From positions 1 to 5,692 of the forward strand of contig CAMCJY010000145.1 of NCBI GenBank assembly GCA_945875225.1: a stretch of 5,692 bases of DNA, in the 5' to 3' direction. Positions 1 to 5,361 of the stretch are shown one piece after another; the first letter of the stretch is position 1; the number at the start of each line of letters is the position of its first letter. A program made the position numbers and the translations under genes. The notes under the pieces were generated by a model. That model was not told where the DNA came from. It did no database searches and was given only the letters and a program-made list of their open reading frames with translations. Origin of the DNA: Comamonas sp. lk. Lineage in GTDB: Bacteria > Pseudomonadota > Gammaproteobacteria > Burkholderiales > Burkholderiaceae_C.

Positions 1-485
1 CCCTCGGAGTGATTCTGGGTGACCAGGTCTTGATGTGGATGGCGGTGGCGGGTGTGGCCGCTCTGCTTAGCAATTACCCGACAGCGTTTCATCTGGTGCA
101 ATGGGTGGGCGCGGCCTACCTGGCGTGGCTGGGTGCTTATATGGTGTTAGCCAAGCCCGGTGCGCCGTCGCCCATCGAGATTCGACCCAGCCAGTTTTTG
201 CGTCAGGCATTCTTTATTACCTTGCTCAACCCCAAAGCCATTTTGTTTTATATGGCGTTTTTCCCTTTGTTTGTGGACCCGGTGCAGCAGCAGGGTGTGC
301 TGACCTACGGATTTATGGCTGCAACGATTGCCGCGCTCACTTTTTTATATGGCCTTGCCGCTACGCTGCTGGCCTACTACTGTGCCGAGCGTGTGCGCGC
401 CAGTCCGAAGGTCAGCCAGGCGCTGGAAAAGTTGGCCGGCGTGGTCTTGATTGGCTTTGGCGTCAAGTTGGTGGTGTCGCAGTAG
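1..485 (+). CDS. LysE/RhtB-family amino-acid exporter, 5'-truncated by the window edge
   Basis: This is an inner-membrane efflux protein of the LysE/RhtB superfamily, whose members export amino acids or related metabolites. The reading frame is open from base 3, and the codons before the GTG at 9 encode Leu-Gly. They run smoothly into the conserved family text LGDQVLMWMAVAGVAALL, so the GTG is internal and the true start lies upstream. About 45 N-terminal residues are missing compared with a family length near 205. Of the visible residues, about five hydrophobic stretches can be seen, and the family signature LNPKAILFYMAFFPLFV lies near residues 73-89 counted from the GTG. The stop is TAG at 483-485. 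A 69-nt gap with no obvious terminator separates it from parA on the same strand. The substrate cannot be inferred. The family call is confident. Confidence 0.9.
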   Translation, partial: LGVILGDQVLMWMAVAGVAALLSNYPTAFHLVQWVGAAYLAWLGAYMVLAKPGAPSPIEIRPSQFLRQAFFITLLNPKAILFYMAFFPLFVDPVQQQGVLTYGFMAATIAALTFLYGLAATLLAYYCAERVRASPKVSQALEKLAGVVLIGFGVKLVVSQ

Positions 486-554
486 CCGCCCGGTCTGTTG
501 CAGCGCCGCGCCTCTGAAGCTCCGAATTTTTGAACGAATGAATTGAGACAGCCC

Positions 555-1343
555 ATGGCCAAGATATTTTGTGTTGCGAACCAAAAAGGTGGCGTCGGCA
601 AAACCACTACCACCGTCAACCTGGCTGCCGGGTTGGCGTTGCAAGGCCAGCGCGTGCTGATGGTGGACCTGGACCCGCAAGGCAACGCCACCATGGGCTC
701 AGGCGTGGACAAGCGGACCTTGAAGCTTTCGGTCTATGATGTGCTGCTCGAATCAGCCACCATGGTCCAGGCGATAACCCGCAGCGACAAACTGATCGCC
801 GCCAAATGCAGTTACGACATTCTGGGCGCCAACCGTGAATTGGCTGGTGCCGAGGTGGAGATGGTAGAGCTAGAGCGCCGCGAACGCCGCCTCAAAGCCG
901 CTCTGGCAGAGGTTAAAGAGCAGTATGACTTTGTGCTCATCGACTGCCCGCCCTCGCTGTCCATGCTCACCCTCAACGGCCTGTGCTGCGCCCATGGCGT
1001 GATCGTGCCCATGCAGTGCGAATATTTCGCGCTGGAGGGCCTAACGGATTTGGTCAACACCATCAAGCAAGTGAAAGCTAATTTGAATGAAGATTTAAAA
1101 ATTATCGGCTTATTGCGAGTGATGTTCGATCCGCGTATTACTTTGCAGCAGCAGGTGAGTGACCAGCTTAAGGCGCACTTTGGCGACAAGGTGTTTGACA
1201 GCGTGATTCCGCGCAATGTCCGCCTGGCCGAAGCGCCTAGCTATGGTTTGCCCGGCGTGGCTTTTGATCCGGCGTCCAAAGGCGCGCAGGCCTTTGTGGC
1301 CTTTGCGCAGGAAATGATCCGCCGCATTCCCACCATGCAATAA
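555..1343 (+). CDS. parA: ParA/Soj chromosome-partitioning ATPase
   Basis: This 262-residue protein is a ParA-type P-loop ATPase. ATP binding drives its dimerisation and nonspecific DNA binding, and ParB stimulates its ATPase, so it helps move or organise the replication origin. The deviant Walker A box KGGVGKTT is at residues 11-18, with signature Lys11 and Lys16. Walker A' is VDLDPQGNAT at 37-46 (Asp40), and Walker B is FVLIDCPPSL at 126-135 (Asp130). The length fits chromosomal Soj proteins (about 250-265). I chose the ATG at 555, which gives the standard MAKIFCVANQKGG start, over the in-frame TTG at 543, which would only add MRQP. A GAGA at 545-548 can act as a weak Shine-Dalgarno. A 60-base row inside the gene (1081-1140) is only about 33% GC. 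The next gene starts 6 nt after the stop, and parB follows that, which supports the chromosomal parAB assignment. Confidence 0.97.
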   Translation: MAKIFCVANQKGGVGKTTTTVNLAAGLALQGQRVLMVDLDPQGNATMGSGVDKRTLKLSVYDVLLESATMVQAITRSDKLIAAKCSYDILGANRELAGAEVEMVELERRERRLKAALAEVKEQYDFVLIDCPPSLSMLTLNGLCCAHGVIVPMQCEYFALEGLTDLVNTIKQVKANLNEDLKIIGLLRVMFDPRITLQQQVSDQLKAHFGDKVFDSVIPRNVRLAEAPSYGLPGVAFDPASKGAQAFVAFAQEMIRRIPTMQ

Positions 1344-1349
1344 GCGCAG

Positions 1350-1907
1350 ATGTACGCACAGGTATTGCTCTTGCCCGGCTGGCAAAACTCCGGCCCCGAC
1401 CATTGGCAAAGCCGCTGGGAAGCGCGCTATGGCTACATGCGGGTGCAGCAACACGATTGGATGCGGCCCCTGCGCGGCGACTGGATGGCGCAGCTCGAAG
1501 AAGCCGTGCTCAGCAAGCCTCAGCCCTGCGTGCTGGTGGCGCATAGCCTGGGCTGTTTGCTGGTGGCCAGCTGGGCCGCGCATTCGCGCAACACAGCAAA
1601 AGTGCGCGCCGCCTTGCTGGTCGCGCCGGGCGATGCAGAGCGCGAAGACTTGCGGCCGCTGCTGGCCAGCTGGGCGCCAGTGATCATGCAGGCCCTGCCT
1701 TTCCCCAGCGTTTTATTTGCCAGCCGCAACGACCCCTATTGCAGCTTTGCGCGCGCCAGCGCCATGGCCGCAGCTTGGGGCGCACGCTGCATCGATTACG
1801 GCATGGCCGGACACATTAACGCGGACTCGGGTCTGGGCGACTGGCCCGAGGGACACGCAAGCCTCACGCAACTATTGCAAACAAAGGATGATTCGCATGG
1901 CGACTAA
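1350..1907 (+). CDS. RBBP9/YdeN-family serine alpha/beta hydrolase between parA and parB
   Basis: This 185-residue protein is a compact cytoplasmic alpha/beta hydrolase of the RBBP9/YdeN (DUF1234-like) group. The family opening PGWQNSGPDHWQSRW is at residues 9-23. The nucleophile elbow is AHSLGC at 64-69 (Ser66), the acid is probably Asp128 in SRNDPY, and the histidine is His155 in GHINADSGLGDWPEG. The complete triad predicts an active serine hydrolase, but no bacterial member tells me its substrate. It starts 6 nt after the parA stop with little Shine-Dalgarno, so it is probably coupled to parA translation. Its last 11 nt overlap the parB start. From memory, Comamonadaceae often carry such a gene between parA and parB. 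A role in partitioning is unproven, and the gene may simply ride in the operon. Confidence 0.9.
   Translation: MYAQVLLLPGWQNSGPDHWQSRWEARYGYMRVQQHDWMRPLRGDWMAQLEEAVLSKPQPCVLVAHSLGCLLVASWAAHSRNTAKVRAALLVAPGDAEREDLRPLLASWAPVIMQALPFPSVLFASRNDPYCSFARASAMAAAWGARCIDYGMAGHINADSGLGDWPEGHASLTQLLQTKDDSHGD
1883..1888 (+). promoter_or_regulatory. Ribosome-binding site deciding the parB start
   Basis: AAAGGA lies 8 nt before the ATG at 1897, inside the end of the hydrolase gene. This favours 1897 over the in-frame ATG at 1888, which overlaps the site itself. It also rules out the longer upstream frame that opens at 1717, which is only an out-of-phase reading of the hydrolase. Confidence 0.6.
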
Positions 1908-2850
1908 AAAACCCAAAGGCTTGGGCATGGGCCTGGAGGCCTTGCTCGGCCCCACAGTACAAGACAGCGCGCCCGGCGCAGCGGACGAAAACGCTTTGCC
2001 CGTGAGCCTGGTGCTGGACGATCTGGTAGCCGGTCAATACCAGCCGCGCACGCACATGGACGAAGGCGCTTTGTATGAATTGGCCGAAAGCATCAAGGCC
2101 CAGGGCATTATGCAGCCGCTCTTGGTGCGCCAGCTCAGCAGCGAACAAACGCAGGCCCTGCAACCGGCGCGTGGCGCCAAGCCGCTGTATGAAATCATCG
2201 CTGGCGAGCGCCGCTTCCGCGCGGCCCGCTTGGCTGGCTTGGACGCGGTACCGGTGCTGGTGCGCAATGTGCCCGACCAGGCCGCCGCCGCCATGGCGCT
2301 GATTGAAAACATGCAGCGCGAAGACCTCAACCCGCTGGAAGAAGCGCAAGGGCTGCAACGCCTTATCAAAGAATTCGGCCTCACGCATGAAGCTGCCGCC
2401 CAATCCGTAGGGCGGTCGCGCAGCGCGGCCAGCAACCTGATGCGCCTCTTGCAACTGGCCGAGCCGGTGCAAGCCATGCTGATGGCTGGCGATGTGGACA
2501 TGGGCCATGCACGCGCCTTATTGGCCTTGGACAAAGCGACACAAATATCCGCTGCCAACCAAATCGTCGGTAAAAAACTGTCGGTACGCGAAGCCGAAAG
2601 CCTGGTCAAAAAACTCAGCGCGGAATTCACACTCACTTCGGCCAAACCGAAAAAAGAAAAGTCCCGCGACTTAAAGCGCTTGGAAGAAGAGCTGTCGGAT
2701 ACGCTGGCCGCTGAGGTAGAAATCCGCATCAAAAAACGTGTCAAGCGCAATGGCCGCATGGACGAAATGGGCGAGATGGTGATCCAGTTCGGCTCGCTTG
2801 ACGCGCTCAATGGTTTGGTAGAGCGCCTGTCCCCGCACGCGGAGCGATAA
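1897..2850 (+). CDS. parB: ParB/Spo0J chromosome-partitioning CTPase and parS-binding protein
   Basis: This 317-residue protein binds parS, uses CTP to slide and spread on DNA, and stimulates ParA. The N-terminal ParA-interaction segment is MATKKPKGLGMGLEALLG (1-18). The N-terminal CTP-binding domain includes the QPRTHMDEGALYELAESI region (49-66), box II GERRFRAARLAGL (103-115) and box III ENMQREDLNPLEEA (137-150). The helix-turn-helix parS-recognition domain begins around LTHEAAAQSVGRSRSAASN (162-180). A lysine-rich linker and a C-terminal dimerisation domain with DEMGEMVIQFGSLDALNGLV follow. The length is normal. The start chosen is the ATG at 1897, supported by the conserved MATKKPKGLG opening and AAAGGA 8 nt upstream; ATG 1888 would add MIR. 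It overlaps the hydrolase by 11 nt and ends 3 nt before the methyltransferase start. An oddity is Met11, where related proteins commonly have a basic residue in GLGRGL. Confidence 0.96.
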   Translation: MATKKPKGLGMGLEALLGPTVQDSAPGAADENALPVSLVLDDLVAGQYQPRTHMDEGALYELAESIKAQGIMQPLLVRQLSSEQTQALQPARGAKPLYEIIAGERRFRAARLAGLDAVPVLVRNVPDQAAAAMALIENMQREDLNPLEEAQGLQRLIKEFGLTHEAAAQSVGRSRSAASNLMRLLQLAEPVQAMLMAGDVDMGHARALLALDKATQISAANQIVGKKLSVREAESLVKKLSAEFTLTSAKPKKEKSRDLKRLEEELSDTLAAEVEIRIKKRVKRNGRMDEMGEMVIQFGSLDALNGLVERLSPHAER

Positions 2851-2853
2851 GCC

Positions 2854-3645
2854 GTGTTCAACACCCCCGAGCCCACTGCCACCAGCGGCTGGCGCAAAGC
2901 ACCGCCTTGGCCGGCGCCAGCGCTTTTGTCTTGGGGGGCGAGCTGGATTTTGTTTCGGCTTTTAAACACCCAGGGCTGGTCGCCGGTGTGGGCCTTGGTG
3001 ATGGCGGCAGCGGTCGGCGTCTTGCTCAGCGTGTGGGGCAACAGCTGGTGGCGCAAGCTCTTTATTGCCGGGGGTTTTCCTGTTTCCTTTGCGCTGAGTT
3101 TGCAAGTGTTGGGGCCCGGCGATTTGCCCAGCTGGATGTGGCTGCTGCCGCTGGCCATCATGCTCTTGGTGTACCCGGTCAATGCCTGGTCGGATGCGCC
3201 TTTGTTTCCTACGCCGGCCAAGGCTTTGCTGGAGTTGCCCGCGCATGCGCCGCTGCCCGTGGGCGCCAAGGTGGTGGATGCTGGTTGCGGCATGGGGCAC
3301 GGCTTGCGGGCTTTGCGGCTGGCCTATCCGCAAGCCCATTTTTATGGTTTGGAGTGGAGCGTGGTACTGCGCTGGTGGTGCGCGCTGCGCCTGCCCTGGG
3401 CGCGCATACGGCGCGCCGATATTTGGGAGTCCGACTGGTCTGGCTACGATATGGTTTATGCCTTTCAGCGCCCCGAAAGCATGCCGCGTGCAGTGGCCAA
3501 AGCAGCCAAGCAAATGCGCCCCGGTGCGTATTTGGTGAGCTTGGATTTTCAGGCGCACGACCTCGTAGAAAAAGCCCGCTACCAAGCGCCCAATGGCAAA
3601 ATGGTCTGGATTTACCAATGCCCTTTTGTCTATGCCCATGACTGA
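2854..3645 (+). CDS. Membrane-anchored class I SAM-dependent methyltransferase
   Basis: This 263-residue protein starts with GTG 3 nt after the parB stop. GGAG at 2841-2844, inside the end of parB, is a plausible ribosome-binding site 9 nt upstream. The N-terminal half is rich in Trp and Leu and shows about four membrane segments, near residues 20-37, 44-61, 69-86 and 93-109. The C-terminal half has Rossmann methyltransferase features. Motif I is VVDAGCGMGHG (140-150), an acidic residue follows the second strand in FYGLEWS (Glu167), Asp189 lies in RRADIWES, and YDMVYAFQRPESM (198-210) is the strand-4 region. The catalytic part spans only about 125 residues, so it is a minimal fold. The substrate is unknown. 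Membrane tethering hints at a lipid, quinone or membrane-protein target, but that is inference. Its position in the par operon suggests co-expression only. Confidence 0.85.
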   Translation: MFNTPEPTATSGWRKAPPWPAPALLSWGASWILFRLLNTQGWSPVWALVMAAAVGVLLSVWGNSWWRKLFIAGGFPVSFALSLQVLGPGDLPSWMWLLPLAIMLLVYPVNAWSDAPLFPTPAKALLELPAHAPLPVGAKVVDAGCGMGHGLRALRLAYPQAHFYGLEWSVVLRWWCALRLPWARIRRADIWESDWSGYDMVYAFQRPESMPRAVAKAAKQMRPGAYLVSLDFQAHDLVEKARYQAPNGKMVWIYQCPFVYAHD

Positions 3646-3682
3646 GGCGCGTACGCCGGTCGCACAGCCTGCGGCTATCCGA

Positions 3683-3709
3683 GTGCTCGCGCTTTCAAGC
3701 AGCGCGCAC
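3683..3709 (+). repeat. GC-rich inverted repeat (hairpin) between the methyltransferase and adenosyltransferase genes
   Basis: GTG, a 2-nt bulge, then CGCGCT form the left arm (3683-3693). The loop is TTCAAGC (3694-3700), and AGCGCGCAC (3701-3709) is the right arm. This gives 9 base pairs with one bulge. No T-run follows on either strand, so it is not a canonical intrinsic terminator. It may still stabilise the 3' end of the upstream operon or assist Rho-dependent termination. It is the clearest structure in the 116-nt gap before the adenosyltransferase gene. Confidence 0.45.
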
Positions 3710-3761
3710 ACCTAAAAACCTTTGCAGCAATACTGCATCCAAACCACCGAAAGAACACCCC

Positions 3762-4343
3762 ATGGGACAACGTTTGACACAAATTGCTACCCGCACCGGC
3801 GACGGCGGCACCACCGGCCTGGGTGACAACTCGCGCGTCTCCAAAAACAGCTTGCGCGTGCACGCCATGGGCGAGGTCGATGAACTCAACAGCCACATCG
3901 GCGTACTCTTGTGCGAAGCCATGCCAGAGAACGTGCGCAGCGTCTTGGTCGAGGTGCAACACCAGTTGTTTAACCTGGGTGGCGAATTGTCGATTCCCGG
4001 TTTTGAATTGCTCAAGCCCGAAGCGGTGATGGCGCTGGACCAGGCCTTGGCGCAGCACAACGAACACCTGCCCCAACTGCAAGAGTTCATCTTGCCCGCA
4101 GGCAACCGCGCCGCTTCGCTGTCGCATGTGTGCCGCACCGTTGCGCGCCGCGCCGAACGCGCGGTGGTGGCGCTGGGCAATGAAGAAGCTTTAAAAGAAG
4201 CCCCGCGCCAGTACCTCAACCGCTTGTCAGACCTGATGTTTGTGCTGGCCCGCGTGCTCAATCGCTACCGCACCGATGGGACTGTGGGGGATGATGTGTA
4301 TTGGAAAAGTGAGCGGCTGGCGCGGGCTGATCAGGGCGTATAA
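3762..4343 (+). CDS. pduO: PduO-type ATP:cob(I)alamin adenosyltransferase
   Basis: This 193-residue protein transfers the 5'-deoxyadenosyl group of ATP to cob(I)alamin, giving adenosylcobalamin in late B12 assimilation. It is the trimeric PduO/MMAB-type enzyme, not the CobA/BtuR fold. The N-terminal ATP-binding segment is TRTGDGGTTGLGD (10-22). GEVDELNSHIG (37-47), FILPAGN (109-115), CRTVARRAERA (124-134, with the conserved RRAER) and YLNRLSDLMFVLAR (151-164) follow in family order. The length is normal. The ATG at 3762 follows a weak GAAAGA Shine-Dalgarno (3749-3754). No B12-box sequence of a cobalamin riboswitch is seen in the 116 nt upstream. No other cobalamin gene lies in the window, so it probably serves salvage or activation for B12-dependent enzymes elsewhere. 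PduO is used as the family name; the locus name in this organism may differ. Confidence 0.93.
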   Translation: MGQRLTQIATRTGDGGTTGLGDNSRVSKNSLRVHAMGEVDELNSHIGVLLCEAMPENVRSVLVEVQHQLFNLGGELSIPGFELLKPEAVMALDQALAQHNEHLPQLQEFILPAGNRAASLSHVCRTVARRAERAVVALGNEEALKEAPRQYLNRLSDLMFVLARVLNRYRTDGTVGDDVYWKSERLARADQGV

Positions 4344-4474
4344 AACATGCTTTTGAATGACCTGCTACCTGACCTTACTCGCTCTTGTGCTCTGGGTCTT
4401 AGGCTTTCCAAATTACTTGCTCACCGAAGTAGTTCGACAGTTGCAGGCCAAGCACAAACTATTGGCGCACTCCC
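4344..4474. other. Low-GC gap between convergent genes, with no confident gene
   Basis: This 131-nt gap separates the ends of the adenosyltransferase (plus) and higA (minus) genes. The row 4381-4440 is 48% GC. No stem followed by a T-run was found. An open frame on the plus strand (ATG 4357, stop 4507-4509) would encode 50 residues with one hydrophobic segment, but it overlaps the 3' end of higA and has no good ribosome-binding site. On the minus strand a short tail-like frame ending LQLSNYFGEQVIWKA reaches a TAA. Neither is supported as a gene. The stretch may be leftover from insertion of the higBA locus. Confidence 0.35.
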
Positions 4475-4750
4475 TTATGCCGCCAGTCTTTCAATACGCG
4501 GGCGCTTGATTTTCCCCGCCTGATACAAGTCATACTGGAGCTGCATACCAGCCCACAATTCGGCAGAGGTACCAAATGCAGCTGCCAGGCGGTAGGCCAT
4601 ATCAGCGGAAATGCCGGACGCGCCAGTCACTATGCGGTTCAGCGTCACACGGTTGACACCTAATTTGATAGCAGCAGCGGTGACAGTCGTTTCACCCAAA
4701 TATTCCCGCAGGACTTCGCCCGGGTGCGGCGGATTGTGCATTCGAGTCAT
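4475..4750 (-). CDS. higA: HigA-family antitoxin (XRE-type helix-turn-helix), orphaned from its toxin
   Basis: This 91-residue protein belongs to the HigA addiction-module antitoxin family, which neutralises the ribosome-dependent RNase HigB and represses the higBA operon. The diagnostic N-terminus is MHNPPHPGEVLREYLG (4-19). The helix-turn-helix spans about residues 23-42 (VTAAAIKLGVNRVTLNRIVT), followed by GISADMAYRLAAAFGTSAELWAGMQLQYDL (46-75), the usual family text. The start at 4750 has a strong GAGGTGA 4 nt upstream; an internal Met4 at 4741 is possible but has no such site. The length is normal and nothing looks broken. The toxin gene upstream is a remnant, with its ancestral stop 9 nt before this start in the usual higB-higA order. 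HigA may persist as a repressor or as protection against related HigB toxins, but this is inference. It has lower GC than the flanking genes. Confidence 0.92.
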   Translation of the reverse strand: MTRMHNPPHPGEVLREYLGETTVTAAAIKLGVNRVTLNRIVTGASGISADMAYRLAAAFGTSAELWAGMQLQYDLYQAGKIKRPRIERLAA

Positions 4751-4754
4751 CGTT

Positions 4755-4761
4755 TCACCTC
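4755..4761 (-). promoter_or_regulatory. Strong ribosome-binding site of higA
   Basis: Read on the minus strand, GAGGTGA sits 4 nt before the higA ATG. It overlaps the ancestral higB stop codon TGA (4760-4762), so antitoxin translation was probably coupled to toxin translation. It fixes the start at 4750. Confidence 0.7.
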
Positions 4762-4870
4762 AGTGGTAATCAAGCTAGTCCACCAAGACGGCGTCCGTAC
4801 CTTCAAACAAAAACACCATACGCCAATTTCCATTGACCGTAACTGCCCAATGTGCATTCAAGTCGCCTAG
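4760..4870 (-). pseudogene. higB: HigB toxin remnant: 5' part missing, amber codon before the catalytic C-terminus
   Basis: On the minus strand the codons read LGDLNAHWAV, then TVNGNWRMVF, LFEGTDAVLVD, an amber TAG (4775-4777), and LDYH followed by TGA (4760-4762). This matches the HigB/RelE-type C-terminus, usually KGDL..HWAVTVNGNWR..F.F...DA.LVDYxDYH. One base change in the codon usually encoding Tyr (TAT or TAC to TAG) explains the interruption. The Asp-Tyr-His lost beyond it correspond to the catalytic Asp90, Tyr91 and His92 of Proteus vulgaris HigB. The catalytic His of the LHPLKGD motif (His54) is also absent, since the frame reads LTLFLGD there. Only about 35 of about 92 codons are recognisable. 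The 173 nt between higA and the thioesterase gene is too short for a full higB (about 279 nt), so the 5' part is deleted. The toxin is very probably dead. Confidence 0.82.
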
Positions 4871-4923
4871 GAACAAGGTCAAGACGGCATTCCCCCAAAC
4901 CCTTGACTGCAAGCGCGCGCGCC

Positions 4924-5349
4924 TTACCCCGCAGGCGCCAATATCGCCATGGTGATGCGCGAGATGCAGGTCATATTTCCCGTCTCATCACGCAACTCAA
5001 TTTGCCACACATGCGTAGTACGTCCCCGGTGCACGGAGCGCGCAGTACCGGTGACCCAGCCGGTGGACACGCCGCGCAAATGGTTGGCGTTGATGTCCAG
5101 GCCCACGGCGCGGTAGCCCGACGGGCAGGAAAAAGCCGCGCCGCACGAACCCAATGTTTCGGCCAGCACCACCGACACGCCGCCATGTAACAGGCCATAG
5201 GGCTGGCGTGTGCGTTCATCCACCGGCACGCGGCCCACGATGTAGTCGTCGCCCACTTCTACAAACTCGATGCCCAAGCGCTCGTCCGCGCCTTTGCGGG
5301 TGTTGGCGGTGAGTAGTTCAACGCTAATAGGTTTCTGCCAGATACGCAT
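4924..5349 (-). CDS. Hotdog-fold acyl-CoA thioesterase, YdiI/PaaI-like
   Basis: This 141-residue protein closely follows the E. coli YdiI (1,4-dihydroxy-2-naphthoyl-CoA hydrolase, MenI) and EntH pattern. It hydrolyses aromatic or other acyl-CoA thioesters in the cytoplasm as a tetramer. The opening MRIWQKPISVELL and VGDDYIVGRVPVDERTRQPYGLLHGGVSVVLAETLGS (32-68) contain the family active site: Gln49, His55 in LLHGG, and catalytic Glu64 in VLAETLG. VGLDINANHLRG (87-98) and VWQIELRDETGNMTCISRITMAIL (114-137) complete the fold. The length is normal. The ATG at 5349 has a weak GCGAG upstream and lies 12 nt after the stop of the homocysteine methyltransferase, so co-transcription is likely. The substrate is uncertain: YdiI-like enzymes are broad, and menaquinone synthesis is unusual in betaproteobacteria, so a housekeeping or aromatic-CoA role is as likely. 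Confidence 0.92.
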   Translation of the reverse strand: MRIWQKPISVELLTANTRKGADERLGIEFVEVGDDYIVGRVPVDERTRQPYGLLHGGVSVVLAETLGSCGAAFSCPSGYRAVGLDINANHLRGVSTGWVTGTARSVHRGRTTHVWQIELRDETGNMTCISRITMAILAPAG

Positions 5350-5361
5350 GCGGCGCTCGCT

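Noticed and set aside
486..554. Terminator or promoter between the exporter gene and parA
   Set aside because: No stem followed by a T-run and no convincing -35/-10 pair was seen. The TTTTT near 527 has no stem directly before it.
1717..1896. N-terminal extension of parB within the hydrolase gene
   Set aside because: The 60 extra codons are an out-of-phase reading of the hydrolase and resemble no ParB. The conserved ParB opening and a ribosome-binding site place the start at 1897.
2034..3293. A 419-codon open frame on the minus strand
   Set aside because: It is antisense to parB and the methyltransferase gene, both of which have clear family motifs. Its translation is Ser/Arg/Ala-rich with no recognisable domain, as is typical of shadow frames in high-GC DNA.
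3638..3715. A 25-codon frame starting in an ATGACTGA overlap with the methyltransferase stop
   Set aside because: The overlap looks like translational coupling, but there is no ribosome-binding site, the peptide is low-complexity Ala/Ser/Arg and resembles nothing known, and it runs through the hairpin.
3646..3761. Cobalamin riboswitch upstream of the adenosyltransferase gene
   Set aside because: No B12-box sequence (AGCCACTG-like) is visible, and 116 nt is short for this riboswitch.
4751..4758. A parS-like half site (CGTTTCAC)
   Set aside because: It resembles half of the parS palindrome TGTTTCACGTGAAACA, but the other half (CTCAGTGG) does not match. It is explained as the complement of the higA ribosome-binding site region. 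No complete parS was seen in the window.
4852..5190. A 112-codon plus-strand open frame
   Set aside because: It is antisense to the thioesterase gene and the higB remnant, both supported by family motifs. Its Arg/His-rich translation looks non-coding.
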